Assembly: GCA_015069215.1 (NCBI GenBank)
Contig: SVJC01000002.1
Location: 1 to 50,634, forward strand
DNA length: 50,634 nt
Reading direction: 5' to 3'
Source of the DNA: Oscillospiraceae bacterium
Lineage (GTDB): Bacteria > Bacillota > Clostridia > Saccharofermentanales > Saccharofermentanaceae
Shown here piece after piece: positions 1 through 9,306 of this stretch. The notes under the pieces were generated by a model that worked only from the letters and a program-made list of their open reading frames with translations, had not been told where the DNA came from and did not search any database. Numbering within the stretch: the first letter of the stretch is position 1; every line of letters begins with the position of its first letter. The translations under genes and the position numbers were made by a program.

Positions 1-31
1 CTGGCTGAAGACCACATAAGCACTGAAGCTC

Positions 32-1108
32 ATGCCCACGATCTTCACCAATGCCGGCTTTGACGCTACCATCATCAACCCCAAGTACGCAGGCTATCAG
101 TGGTATCCGGATCTTTCCGTTTTCAATGACCTCAAGAATACAAAGGCATACAGCACCAAGTATTCCTACCTCCCCGATGCGATGAGGGAAGGCTATAAGG
201 AAGAGCAGACAACGGCTTTCAGATTTAACCTTTTCGGCTATTCGCTCTTCAGATCCGCTCCCGTAGCGCTCCACAAGGCTCTCTACGACGGCGGCAACTA
301 CAACGAGACAAGAGTCATCGATCCTTCGCGCCTCATGGATCAGAGACGTTCAGGCAATTCAAAGGCTGAAGGTCACGAGCAGGTCTTCATGTGGGACTAT
401 TACGCGCTCAAGTCCATGAACGAGATGACAAAGGTGGAAGACGGTGACGGCAACCATTTCGTCTACATCGGCTTCGATACTTGCCACGACTCTGAGTTCC
501 TTCAGGAGCCCCAGTATGAGCCTTCTGACAAGGTCAATAACACCAAGTTCGACAATTCTCCCCAGGGCCAGGCAAGGTTCATGCTCAAGGGCGAGATGAT
601 GTGGATGAGAGACGCCAAGGACTACAGAAACTATCAGTGCGACCTCGCCACATTGAGAGAACTCGGCAACTGGCTGAACTACCTCAAGGAGATCGGCTGC
701 TACGACAATACAAGGATCATCATTGTCGCAGACCACGGCTACTACATCGAGAATTTCCCTAACCTCATTCAGTACGATATCGGCGCACAGCTCGACGGAG
801 AGGCTTTTGCCCCGCTCCTTCTGGTCAAGGACTTTAACAGCAGGGGAGAGCTCAAGACTTCCGAGGAGTTCATGACGAACGCCGATACTCCTTATCTTGC
901 AACAAAGGACGTTATCGAAAATCCGGTAAATCCTTTCACGGGCAAGGCCATCACTGATGAGGGCAAGAAGAACGGGATCACCGTATTCCATTCTGAATAT
1001 TGGAAAGTACGTTACAACAACGGAACGGCATATAAGCCCGGAGACTGGTACACCGTTAAGGACAGTATCTGGAAGAAGGAAAACTGGAAGTTCCTCGGAC
1101 ACTATTAA
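32..1108 (+). CDS. Sulfatase/LTA-synthase-like domain protein, 5' part missing and apparently frameshifted
   Basis: This is the C-terminal part of an alkaline-phosphatase-superfamily (LtaS/sulfatase-like) protein. The metal-binding motif IIIVADHGYY lies near residue 230. The protein aligns end to end with the C-terminal half of the next gene, including shared KDFNS.GELKT and FMTNADT motifs and a near-identical KKENWK ending. The N-terminal metal-binding Asp and the nucleophile region would lie before the window. Homology to the next protein continues upstream of the ATG: ALKLMP is in this frame after a TAA at 17-19, while LAEDHI is in frame 1. That points to a 1-2 nt indel near position 19, so the ATG at 32 is probably not the native start. 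The gene sits 17 nt before its paralogue in the same operon. The family call is fairly sure; the substrate (a phosphoglycerol-, phosphonate- or other phosphoester-type polymer) is not. Confidence 0.72.
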   Translation: MPTIFTNAGFDATIINPKYAGYQWYPDLSVFNDLKNTKAYSTKYSYLPDAMREGYKEEQTTAFRFNLFGYSLFRSAPVALHKALYDGGNYNETRVIDPSRLMDQRRSGNSKAEGHEQVFMWDYYALKSMNEMTKVEDGDGNHFVYIGFDTCHDSEFLQEPQYEPSDKVNNTKFDNSPQGQARFMLKGEMMWMRDAKDYRNYQCDLATLRELGNWLNYLKEIGCYDNTRIIIVADHGYYIENFPNLIQYDIGAQLDGEAFAPLLLVKDFNSRGELKTSEEFMTNADTPYLATKDVIENPVNPFTGKAITDEGKKNGITVFHSEYWKVRYNNGTAYKPGDWYTVKDSIWKKENWKFLGHY

Positions 1109-1125
1109 GGAGTACTTGAACGGGC

Positions 1126-3723
1126 ATGCAATTCTTTTCGGAACTTTACGCTTTGATATTCGGACCGATACAGCTGGTATTCGAGATAATATTCTCGGTG
1201 CTTAATAAGCACATCCACATTTCCGGTCTGAACATCATGCTGCTCAGCCTCGTGTTCAGCCTTATCGTCCTGCCTTTGTACATGAGGGCGGACAAGATCC
1301 AGGAAGAGGCAAGGGAAGCTGAGGAGCGTTTAGGTCCCGTCATCAAGCACATCAAGAAGTATTTCAAGGGCGACGAGCGCTTCATGATACTTCAGACATA
1401 TTACCGCCAGAATGACTACAGTCCTCTGTCAGTCCTCAAGAGCTCGGTCTCACTGCTTTTGCAGATCCCGTTCTTCCTTGCGGCTTACAGGATGCTCTCC
1501 AACAACATATATCTCGTCGGACGCTCATTCGGTCCCATCCAGAACCTGGGCGCACCTGACGCAATACTCGCAATGGGTTCTGTTACGATCAACGTCCTGC
1601 CTTTCGTCATGACCGCGATCAACCTCATCTCCGGCGCGATCTATGCAAACAAGATGCCCGCGAAGTCAAAGATCCAGCTCTTCATCATGGCTGCGCTCTT
1701 CCTGGTATTGCTCTACAATTCGCCTTCGGGCATGGTCCTTTACTGGACATGCAACAACCTTTTCTCGCTCATCAAGAACATCGTGATGAAGCTCATCTCA
1801 AAGAAGAAGTCCGCTCCCAAGGTCGAAAAGAAGGCCAGGGAAGAGAAGGCCGTTAAGAATTACAAGGGACTTTTCGTATTCTCCTGCATCGCATGCGCCG
1901 TACTCGCAGGCATCTACCTGCCCATGACGGTCCTTGCATCTGCACCTGAGGAATTCGTTGACATGCAGTCGCTTGCAAATCCGATGATCTACGTCGTCGA
2001 TTCGGCCGTAAAGGCAGCAGGACTCTTCATTCTCTGGCCCTCGGTGTTCTATGCGATGGCTGCGAAAAAGGGCAAGAAGCTCATAGCTTACGTAATGTTC
2101 GCGCTCTCGGTCAGCATCGTCGTCAACGCTCACTGCTTCAGCAACGGCTTCGGCACGATGTCCGATGTCCTCGTTTATGACGTCGCTCCGGTCTTCAAGA
2201 CAAATACCGGTCTCATCAGCCTCGGCGTTACGGCCGGCGCGGTAGTTGCCGCAGTCGTCCTTGCAAAGTTCGGAAGCAGCGTTGCAACAGTCATCGCGCT
2301 TTCGATGGCACTTGTTTTCGCAGGCCTCGGAATTTCCAAGACCGGCGCGATCAACCAGGGATATGCTGACGCGAAGAAGGCATGCACCGACAAGGACCCT
2401 GAGTTCACGCTTTCAAAGAACGGCAAGAATGTCGTTGTAATAATGCTCGACAGAGCTTTGGGACCGATGGTGCCTTACCTCTTCGGCGAAAACGCACAGC
2501 TCGGCAAGTCCTTTGACGGTTTTACCTACTACCGCAACACCGTGTCCTACGGCGCTTATACGAATTTCGCAACGCCTTCGATGTATGGCGGATACGAGTA
2601 CACTCCCGAGAAGATCAACGAGCGTGCAAACGAGACCCTCGCAGAAAAGCAGAACGAGGCGATCAAGGTCATGCCTGTGATGTTCGCAAAAGAGGGCTTC
2701 AAGTCCACCGTGATCAATCCGTCCTATGCGGGCTACAAGTGGAATTCAGACCTGACCGTATTTGACGGCATCGAAAACGTTTCGGCATACAACACGCTCT
2801 TCCGCTACGTCCCTGTCGATTACGGCAAGGCGTACAAGGCGACGATCATGAGGAACCTTTTCTGCTACTCGCTCTACAAGGGCGCACCGGTCCTCGTTCA
2901 GAAGTATCTGTACGACAACGGAAGCTACAACGACACGCAGATCCCCGACTGGTCGACAGCTCCCCAGGTAAGGAGCGGCATGTCTGTCTCCTACGGCCAC
3001 AACAAGGAGTTTGAGGCTGAATACTGGGCAGTCAATTCACTCGACAAGATGACGAAGATCGACGACGGAAACAGCAACAACTACATGTTCTACTGCTCCA
3101 GGATCACGCATGAGGACTCTTACCTCAAAGAGCCTGAGTACGCTCCCGCCGATTACGTTGACAATACGCTTTTCGACAAGGCAAACCAGAAGAGGTTCAG
3201 GAGCAATGGCAAGATGATGCTCATGCTGGACGACCTCGATTACTGCCACTACCATATCAACATGGCCGGCCTGATGGCTGTCGCGAAATGGCTCGATTAC
3301 CTCAAGGCAAATGACTGCTACGACAACACGAGGATCATCCTCGTTTCAGACCACGGCTTTGGTCTGGCGAACTTCCCCGATCTCATGGAGTACGGCTCTG
3401 CTGCTCCGATCGATGCGGAGTGGTTCACGCCACTTCTCATGGTCAAGGATTTTAACAGCCACGGAGAACTCAAGACCAACGAGGATTTCATGACGAATGC
3501 TGACACTGCGCTGCTTGCGGCACAGGGCGTAATAGACAACCCGACGAATCCCTTCACCGGAAACAAGCTTACTTTCGACCCCAAGCAGGGCGAGCAGAAG
3601 ATCTTCTACTCCGGCGACTGGAACGTCAGCAAGAACAACGGCAATACCTTCAAGCCCGGTCAGTGGTATTCCGTTAAGGACAACATCTGGAAAAAAGAAA
3701 ATTGGAAATATCTGGGAGGTTAA
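1126..3723 (+). CDS. YidC/Oxa1-like insertase domain fused to a membrane-anchored sulfatase/LtaS-like domain
   Basis: An 865-residue polytopic protein. Residues 1-230 read as a YidC/OxaA domain: the N-terminal helices FGPIQLVFEIIFSVLN and LSLVFSLIVLPLYMRA, a charged cytoplasmic hairpin, SLLLQIPFFLAAYRML and SPSGMVLYWTCNNLFSL. Residues 245-430 add about five more membrane segments. Residues 435-865 form an alkaline-phosphatase-fold domain with NVVVIMLDRA (metal Asp), FATPSMYGG (probable nucleophile Thr near 481) and IILVSDHGFG (near 738), expected outside the membrane. Such sulfatase domains transfer or hydrolyse phosphoesters on surface polymers, as LtaS does. The YidC part may insert or scaffold a partner, which is inference. 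AAGGAG lies 13 nt before the ATG, a long spacing. The stop overlaps the next gene as TAATG. Both domain assignments are motif-based and fairly sure; their joint role is unknown. Confidence 0.82.
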   Translation: MQFFSELYALIFGPIQLVFEIIFSVLNKHIHISGLNIMLLSLVFSLIVLPLYMRADKIQEEAREAEERLGPVIKHIKKYFKGDERFMILQTYYRQNDYSPLSVLKSSVSLLLQIPFFLAAYRMLSNNIYLVGRSFGPIQNLGAPDAILAMGSVTINVLPFVMTAINLISGAIYANKMPAKSKIQLFIMAALFLVLLYNSPSGMVLYWTCNNLFSLIKNIVMKLISKKKSAPKVEKKAREEKAVKNYKGLFVFSCIACAVLAGIYLPMTVLASAPEEFVDMQSLANPMIYVVDSAVKAAGLFILWPSVFYAMAAKKGKKLIAYVMFALSVSIVVNAHCFSNGFGTMSDVLVYDVAPVFKTNTGLISLGVTAGAVVAAVVLAKFGSSVATVIALSMALVFAGLGISKTGAINQGYADAKKACTDKDPEFTLSKNGKNVVVIMLDRALGPMVPYLFGENAQLGKSFDGFTYYRNTVSYGAYTNFATPSMYGGYEYTPEKINERANETLAEKQNEAIKVMPVMFAKEGFKSTVINPSYAGYKWNSDLTVFDGIENVSAYNTLFRYVPVDYGKAYKATIMRNLFCYSLYKGAPVLVQKYLYDNGSYNDTQIPDWSTAPQVRSGMSVSYGHNKEFEAEYWAVNSLDKMTKIDDGNSNNYMFYCSRITHEDSYLKEPEYAPADYVDNTLFDKANQKRFRSNGKMMLMLDDLDYCHYHINMAGLMAVAKWLDYLKANDCYDNTRIILVSDHGFGLANFPDLMEYGSAAPIDAEWFTPLLMVKDFNSHGELKTNEDFMTNADTALLAAQGVIDNPTNPFTGNKLTFDPKQGEQKIFYSGDWNVSKNNGNTFKPGQWYSVKDNIWKKENWKYLGG

Positions 3724-3725
3724 TG

Positions 3726-5738
3726 ATGAAAGCATTGATCCTTAATTCAGGTCTCGGCAAGAGAATGGGAACCCTTACGAGCGAGCACCCCAAGTGCATG
3801 ACGGAGCTCTCGGTCGGTGAGACGATCGTAAGCCGCCAGTTAAAGCAGCTTGCGGAAGTCGGCATCACCGACATCGTAATGACCACGGGACCCTTCGTGG
3901 ACGTTCTTGAGGGCTACATCAAGTCCCTGAACCTTGATCTAGACATCAAGTTCGTGAACAACCCGATCTATGACAAGACGAATTACATCTATTCGATCTA
4001 CATGGCAAGAGAGCTCCTTAAGGGTGACGACATCATCCTGATGCACGGCGATCTTGTTTTCGAGAACGCGGTACTTGACGGCATCCTTGCACAGCAGTCC
4101 GCAATGACCGTATCTTCCACGGTTGCCCTGCCCGAAAAGGATTTCAAGGCAGTCATCGCTGACGGTGAGATCAGGAAGGTCGGCATCGAGTTCTTCGATG
4201 ACGCGCTCGCTGCACAGCCCCTCTACAGGCTCACGAAAGAAGACTGGGAGACATGGCTCGATTCCATCTGCAAGTTCTGCGAAGAGGGCACCACAGGATG
4301 CTACGCCGAGAATGCATTGAACGTTGTCTCAGACAATACGCACATCATTCCTTACGACGTCAAGGACGCTCTCTGCGGCGAAGTTGATAACCCTGAGGAT
4401 CTCGCGGTCATGAGCAAGAGGCTTGAAGAGGTCAAGTCCCGTAAGGTCTATGTCTGCTTCTCAACGGACATCCTCCATTCAGGCCACCTCAACATCTTGA
4501 GAAGAGCTGCAAGACTGGGCCACCTCATCGTAGGCGTAATGAGTGACGAGGCAGTTGCTTCCTACAAGAGGTTCCCTCTCGTACCCTGCGAAGAGCGTAA
4601 GGCAATGTTCAAGTCCATCAAGGGCGTATGGCAGGTCGTAGAACAGAAGACACTGAGCTACAAGGATGCAATCGAACAGTATCACCCTGACATCATCGTT
4701 CACGGCGACAACTGGAAGGAAGGCTTCCAGAAGCCGATCAGGGACGAGGTAATCGGGCTTCTCGGTGCATACGGCGGACAGCTCGTCGAGTTCCCTTATT
4801 CGTCAGATCCCAAGTACAAGGAAGTTGACACAAGGAGCAGACTTGAGCTCTCACTCCCTGACAACAGGAGAGGGAGACTCAGAAAGCTCATCGCAATGAA
4901 GGGCCTTGTCACCATGATGGAAGCTCACGACGGCATCTCCGGCCTGATCGTTGAGAACACGGTAGTTCACGATGACACCGGCGCTTCCTACCAGTTCGAC
5001 GGCATGTGGGTATCTTCCCTCTGCGACTCGACTGCAAAGGGCAAGCCTGACATCGAGCTCGTTGACATGACATCAAGATTCAGAACGATCGACGATATCA
5101 CTGAGGTTACGACCAAGCCGATCATTTTTGACGGCGACACCGGCGGACTTACCGAGCACTTCGTTTATACGGTCCGTTCACTCGAGAAGCTCGGCGTATC
5201 AGCCGTCATCATCGAGGACAAAAAGGGCCTCAAGAAGAACTCGCTTTTCGGAACCGAAGTTAAGCAGACTCAGGCCACGATCGAGGAGATGAGCGAAAAG
5301 ATCGCTGCAGGAAAGAGGGCACAGAAGTCTTCTGATTTCATGATCATCGCACGTATCGAATCCCTCATCCTCGAGCAGGGAATGGAGGACGCTCTTACAA
5401 GGGCATTCGCATTCGTAAAGGCAGGCGCTGACGGCATCATGATCCACTCACGCCGCACCGAACCTGATGAGATCATCGAGTTCATCAACAAGTTCAGGGA
5501 GCAGGACAAGATCACACCGATCGTGATCGTTCCCACATCATTCCACTCCGTCAAGGAAGAGGAATGGAAGAAGATCGGCGTTAACGTCGTTATCTATGCA
5601 AACCAGCTCATGAGGGCTGAGGTTCCCGCAATGCAGCAGACTGCAGAAGAGATCCTCAAGAATCACAGGGCACAGGAAGCAGACGAGCACCTGATGGGCT
5701 TCAAGCAGATCATCAGGCTCATTCCCGACCAGCTTTGA
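3726..5738 (+). CDS. aepX: Phosphoenolpyruvate mutase with two N-terminal nucleotidyltransferase domains
   Basis: A 670-residue, three-domain protein. Residues 1-235 resemble sugar-phosphate/LicC-type nucleotidyltransferases (ILNSGLGKRMG, PKCM, MHGDLVF). Residues 240-370 form a cytidylyltransferase-like domain with the HSGH motif near 249. Residues 380-670 are PEP mutase: IIFDGDTGG metal site, the diagnostic EDKKGLKKNS (EDK-x5-NS) near 496, IARIES and MIHSRR. PEP mutase converts PEP to phosphonopyruvate, the committed step of C-P bond biosynthesis. The known Fom1 protein also joins a cytidylyltransferase to PEP mutase and makes CMP-2-hydroxyethylphosphonate, which suggests the same here. The ORF track starts at 3702, but GGAGG at 3715-3719 is best spaced for the ATG at 3726 (3723 is also possible). 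The next genes supply the following pathway steps. The role of the extra LicC-like domain is open. Confidence 0.9.
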   Translation: MKALILNSGLGKRMGTLTSEHPKCMTELSVGETIVSRQLKQLAEVGITDIVMTTGPFVDVLEGYIKSLNLDLDIKFVNNPIYDKTNYIYSIYMARELLKGDDIILMHGDLVFENAVLDGILAQQSAMTVSSTVALPEKDFKAVIADGEIRKVGIEFFDDALAAQPLYRLTKEDWETWLDSICKFCEEGTTGCYAENALNVVSDNTHIIPYDVKDALCGEVDNPEDLAVMSKRLEEVKSRKVYVCFSTDILHSGHLNILRRAARLGHLIVGVMSDEAVASYKRFPLVPCEERKAMFKSIKGVWQVVEQKTLSYKDAIEQYHPDIIVHGDNWKEGFQKPIRDEVIGLLGAYGGQLVEFPYSSDPKYKEVDTRSRLELSLPDNRRGRLRKLIAMKGLVTMMEAHDGISGLIVENTVVHDDTGASYQFDGMWVSSLCDSTAKGKPDIELVDMTSRFRTIDDITEVTTKPIIFDGDTGGLTEHFVYTVRSLEKLGVSAVIIEDKKGLKKNSLFGTEVKQTQATIEEMSEKIAAGKRAQKSSDFMIIARIESLILEQGMEDALTRAFAFVKAGADGIMIHSRRTEPDEIIEFINKFREQDKITPIVIVPTSFHSVKEEEWKKIGVNVVIYANQLMRAEVPAMQQTAEEILKNHRAQEADEHLMGFKQIIRLIPDQL

Positions 5739-5748
5739 GGAAAGAAAA

Positions 5749-6858
5749 ATGGAACAGCTGATATTAAGCAGTGAAAACGAATACGCCGAGCTGAACGGAT
5801 ATCTTGCGGATAACAACATCTGCAACATATTCCTGGTATGCGACAGTGCTTACGGCTTCCTTAAGATCAAGGATTATTTCGACGAGCTTGAGGACCTTGG
5901 AGTTGAGATCACGAAGTTCTCGGACTTCCAGCCGAACCCGCTCTATGAGTCCGTAGTCGAAGGCGTAAGGCTCTTCAAGGAATCCGGCGCAAAGATCATC
6001 GTCGCAGTCGGAGGCGGCTCTGCCATGGACGTTGCGAAATGCATCAAGCTATACAGCAACATGGATCCTTCGAAGAATTACCTTGAGCAGGAGATCGTAC
6101 CCAACGACGTAACTCTCCTCGCCATCCCGACTACTGCAGGCACGGGTTCCGAGGCAACAAGGTTCGCCGTCATCTACTACGAGGGCAAGAAGCAGAGCGT
6201 AGCTGACTATTCGATAATCCCGTCAGTGGTGCTTTTCGATGAGTCATCGCTCAAGACGCTTCCGCTCTATCAGAAGAAGTCCACGATGCTCGATGCGTTC
6301 TGCCACGCCATCGAATCCTACTGGTCGGTCAACAGCAACGACGAGAGCAAGGAATATTCGAAAAAGGCGGTAAAGGGCATCCTTGATAATCTTTCCGCTT
6401 ACCTCGCAAACGACGAGGCCGCAAACCGCGAGATGATGAACGCCGCGCATTACGCAGGCAAGGCGATAAACATCACGCAGACGACGGCGGGCCACGCAAT
6501 GTGCTACAAGCTCACGAGCCTTTACCACGTTGCCCACGGACACGCTGCGGCGCTCGTTGACGTTAAGCTTTTCCCTTACATGGTCTCGCACACCGAAGAC
6601 TGCGTTGACCCCAGGGGAGAGAAATATCTTAAGAAGACTTTCGAAGAGATCGCTGAAATGCTCGGCTGCAAGACAACAGGCGAAGCATGCGTTAAGCTTC
6701 AGGAGTTCTTCAACTCATTGGAACTTCAGGTTCCCGAGGCCGCTGAGGAAGACTACGCGGAGCTCAGGACATCAGTCAATCCGGTAAGGCTCAAGAACAA
6801 TCCGGTCAAACTGGACGAGGAAAACATAGAGTCACTCTACAGACTCATTTTGAAATAA
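5749..6858 (+). CDS. Iron-containing alcohol dehydrogenase, probable phosphonoacetaldehyde reductase
   Basis: A 369-residue group III (Fe-dependent) alcohol dehydrogenase. It shows the nucleotide-binding VAVGGGSAMDVAK, the family motif IPTTAGTGSEATRF, and metal-ligand segments around DAFCHAIES, AGHAMCYKL and HVAHGHAAAL. Family members such as FomC and PhpC reduce phosphonoacetaldehyde to 2-hydroxyethylphosphonate with NAD(P)H. The position between PEP mutase and phosphonopyruvate decarboxylase makes that the natural substrate here. No aminotransferase for 2-aminoethylphosphonate is seen nearby, so the pathway probably ends in the hydroxy compound. GAGGAAAG precedes the ATG, and the gap after aepX is 10 nt, consistent with one transcript. 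Enzyme class is sure; substrate is inferred from context. Confidence 0.88.
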   Translation: MEQLILSSENEYAELNGYLADNNICNIFLVCDSAYGFLKIKDYFDELEDLGVEITKFSDFQPNPLYESVVEGVRLFKESGAKIIVAVGGGSAMDVAKCIKLYSNMDPSKNYLEQEIVPNDVTLLAIPTTAGTGSEATRFAVIYYEGKKQSVADYSIIPSVVLFDESSLKTLPLYQKKSTMLDAFCHAIESYWSVNSNDESKEYSKKAVKGILDNLSAYLANDEAANREMMNAAHYAGKAINITQTTAGHAMCYKLTSLYHVAHGHAAALVDVKLFPYMVSHTEDCVDPRGEKYLKKTFEEIAEMLGCKTTGEACVKLQEFFNSLELQVPEAAEEDYAELRTSVNPVRLKNNPVKLDEENIESLYRLILK

Positions 6859-6878
6859 AAGGCAAAGGAAGACGTTTT

Positions 6879-8003
6879 ATGAAAGTTGAAAGCCTGATCG
6901 AAATCTTAGGTGCGGACTTCTACACGGGAGTTCCTGATTCCCAGCTCAAAGCTCTCTGCAATTTCCTGATGAGCAAGTACGGGATCGACAGCAAACATCA
7001 CATGATCGCTGCCAATGAGGGCAACTGCTGCGCTCTTGCGGCAGGTTACCACATGGCGACCAAAAAGGTACCTGTCGTTTACATGCAGAACTCCGGCGAG
7101 GGCAACATAATCAATCCTCTCGCATCTCTCGTTAACGACAAGGTCTATGCGATCCCCATGATCTTCATTGTCGGCTGGAGAGGCGAGCCCGGCACAAAGG
7201 ACGAGCCGCAGCATGTCTATCAGGGCATCGTTACCAGAACGCTCCTGGACGACATGGACGTAAAGAATTTCGTCATCACAAAGGAGACGACAGAAGATGA
7301 GCTCAAGGCTGCAATGGCTGAGTTCGCTCCTATCCTTGCTTCAGGCAAGCAGGTCGCTTTCGTTGTTTCCAAGGGTGCGCTTTCATTCGACGGCAAGGTC
7401 GATTACACGAATTCCTACAAGCTCAACCGTGAGGAAGTCATAGGTCACATCGCAAAGGCCGCAGGCGAGGATCCGATCGTTTCCACAACGGGCAAGATCT
7501 CACGTGAGCTTTTCGAATACAGAACAAATAACGGCATGAGCCACAAGTATGATTTCCTCACTGTAGGTTCAATGGGCCACTGTTCATCGATCGCGCTCGG
7601 CGTTGCGATCAACAAGCCTAACCTTACCGTATGGTGCATCGACGGTGACGGCGCCGCTCTCATGCACATGGGCGCGATGGCCGTAACAGGTTCCAACAAG
7701 CCTTCCAACATGATCCACATCGTGATCAACAACGGTGCGCACGAGACCGTCGGAGGAATGCCTACGGTCGCATCCGATTCCTGTGTTGATCTTCCCGCAG
7801 TCGCAAAGGCATGCGGTTATCCTTACACCGTATCCGTTGATAATTTCGAAGACCTGGACAAAGAGCTTGCCGCTGCCAAGACCAGAGGCGCTCTTTCGTT
7901 CATTGAAATAAAGTGTCAGGTAGGAGCAAGAGACGACTTGGGCAGGCCGACAACGACCGCGCTTGAGAACAAGAACAATTTCATGGAGTACATCAATGGT
8001 TAA
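6879..8003 (+). CDS. aepY: Phosphonopyruvate decarboxylase (TPP-dependent)
   Basis: A 374-residue thiamine-diphosphate enzyme that decarboxylates phosphonopyruvate to phosphonoacetaldehyde and so pulls the unfavourable PEP mutase step forward. The N-terminal pyrimidine-binding half has FYTGVPDSQLKALCNFL and ANEGNCCALAAGYH followed by VVYMQNSGEGN, typical of this subfamily. The C-terminal half has the TPP/Mg motif IDGDGAALMHMGAM, then VINNGAHETVGGMPT. The length fits known decarboxylases. AAGGA stands upstream of the ATG. The 3' end overlaps the next gene by 8 nt, suggesting translational coupling. Confidence 0.93.
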   Translation: MKVESLIEILGADFYTGVPDSQLKALCNFLMSKYGIDSKHHMIAANEGNCCALAAGYHMATKKVPVVYMQNSGEGNIINPLASLVNDKVYAIPMIFIVGWRGEPGTKDEPQHVYQGIVTRTLLDDMDVKNFVITKETTEDELKAAMAEFAPILASGKQVAFVVSKGALSFDGKVDYTNSYKLNREEVIGHIAKAAGEDPIVSTTGKISRELFEYRTNNGMSHKYDFLTVGSMGHCSSIALGVAINKPNLTVWCIDGDGAALMHMGAMAVTGSNKPSNMIHIVINNGAHETVGGMPTVASDSCVDLPAVAKACGYPYTVSVDNFEDLDKELAAAKTRGALSFIEIKCQVGARDDLGRPTTTALENKNNFMEYING

Positions 8004-9303
8004 TCTTTACATCGACCCGGGCACGGGAAGCATGCTTTTCACAGTACTTATCGGTGTTTTGAGCGCCGCTGTCTACGGAGCAAGGACCCTGTTCATCAGG
8101 CTTCGTACCGGTGCAGGAAGAAAGGCGGATAAGAACAAGATCCCGCTCGTCATCTATTCCGACTCAAAGAGATACTGGAACACGTTTGAGCCCATCTGCG
8201 ACGAGCTCGAAAAGCGCGGCCAGGACGCAGTCTTCATGACGGCATCCCCTGACGATCCGGCTCTCAAGAAGGAGTATAAGCACATCAAGACCGAGTTCAT
8301 CGGCGAGGGCAACAAGTCCTTCACAAGACTCAACATGCTCAACGCAAGACTCGTGTTTTGCACGACTCCGGGCCTTGATGTTCTCCAGTGGAAGAGATCG
8401 AGATCCGTCGATTACTATACGCACATCATGCACGCTCCCAGAGACGCTGCATCCTACAGAATGTTCGAGCTCGACTACTTCGATTCGATCCTTTTCTCAG
8501 GCCAGGTCCAGATCGACCAGATCAGGGAGCTTGAAGAATTAAGAGGGCTTCCGGCAAAGGAACTCACACTGGTCGGCATCCCTTACATGGACGAGATGAT
8601 GAAGCGCGCCCAGGCACTTCCTCCCGCACCCAAGTCTGACAAGACGACGGTCCTTCTTGCACCTTCATGGGGCAAGTCATCACTGCTCGTAAAGTACGGT
8701 TCCTCATTCATCGCAAACCTTTTGAAAACAGGCTATCACGTAATAATCAGGCCTCACCCGCAGTCTTTCACGGCTGACAAGGAAGTCATCGAAAAGCTTC
8801 AGGCTGAGTATCCGAACAGCGACGATCTCGAGTGGAACAGAGACAACGACAACTTTGATGTACTGAACCGCTCAGACATCATGATCTCCGACTTCTCCGG
8901 CGTCATGCTCGATTTCGCGTTCATCTTCAACAAGCCTGTCATCTACGCAGACATCAATTTCGACAAGGGCCAGTACGACTACTACTTCCTCAAGGAAGAA
9001 CCGTGGTCACTCACCATGCTCCCCAAGATCGGCATGGCTCTCACGATGGAGAACGTTGAGAACGTTAAGGACCTGATCGAAGAGTGCCTTACGAACCCGA
9101 AGTTCAAGGAGACCCGTGAGCAGGCAAGAGACGAGATCTGGCAGCACAGGGGCGAGGGCGCAGTACGCGTAGCCGATTACCTCTGCAATAAGCTCAAGGA
9201 GCTCGAGGAAAAGGAAGCTGCCGAGATCAAGGCAGCTGAGGAAAAGTCTTCCAAGAAGGGCAAGAAGGCCAAGAGCGGAAAGACGACTGCAGCAAAGGCT
9301 TAA
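7996..9303 (+). CDS. CDP-glycerol glycerophosphotransferase-like (TagB/TagF family) enzyme
   Basis: A 435-residue protein with one N-terminal hydrophobic segment (SMLFTVLIGVLSAAVYGA) and a GT-B-like transferase body. Family motifs are LLAPSWGKSSLL, VIIRPHPQS and DIMISDFSGVMLDFAF followed by NKPVIY, as in enzymes that move glycerol-phosphate from CDP-glycerol onto wall polymers. In this operon a CMP-activated hydroxyethylphosphonate would be a plausible donor, which is inference. The C-terminus is a Lys/Ala-rich low-complexity tail (KKGKKAKSGK). The ORF track opens at 7963, but the ATG at 7996 has GGAG 7 nt upstream and overlaps the aepY stop by 8 nt, so I chose it. It acts at the cytoplasmic face of the membrane. 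Confidence 0.85.
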   Translation: MVNLYIDPGTGSMLFTVLIGVLSAAVYGARTLFIRLRTGAGRKADKNKIPLVIYSDSKRYWNTFEPICDELEKRGQDAVFMTASPDDPALKKEYKHIKTEFIGEGNKSFTRLNMLNARLVFCTTPGLDVLQWKRSRSVDYYTHIMHAPRDAASYRMFELDYFDSILFSGQVQIDQIRELEELRGLPAKELTLVGIPYMDEMMKRAQALPPAPKSDKTTVLLAPSWGKSSLLVKYGSSFIANLLKTGYHVIIRPHPQSFTADKEVIEKLQAEYPNSDDLEWNRDNDNFDVLNRSDIMISDFSGVMLDFAFIFNKPVIYADINFDKGQYDYYFLKEEPWSLTMLPKIGMALTMENVENVKDLIEECLTNPKFKETREQARDEIWQHRGEGAVRVADYLCNKLKELEEKEAAEIKAAEEKSSKKGKKAKSGKTTAAKA

Positions 9304-9306
9304 CCG

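Noticed and set aside
359-1102. Minus-strand 247-residue ORF opposite the first sulfatase-like gene
   Set aside because: It is the antisense shadow of a gene with clear homology to its neighbour; similar shadows at 2746-3255, 3346-3735 and 6244-6591 were dropped for the same reason.
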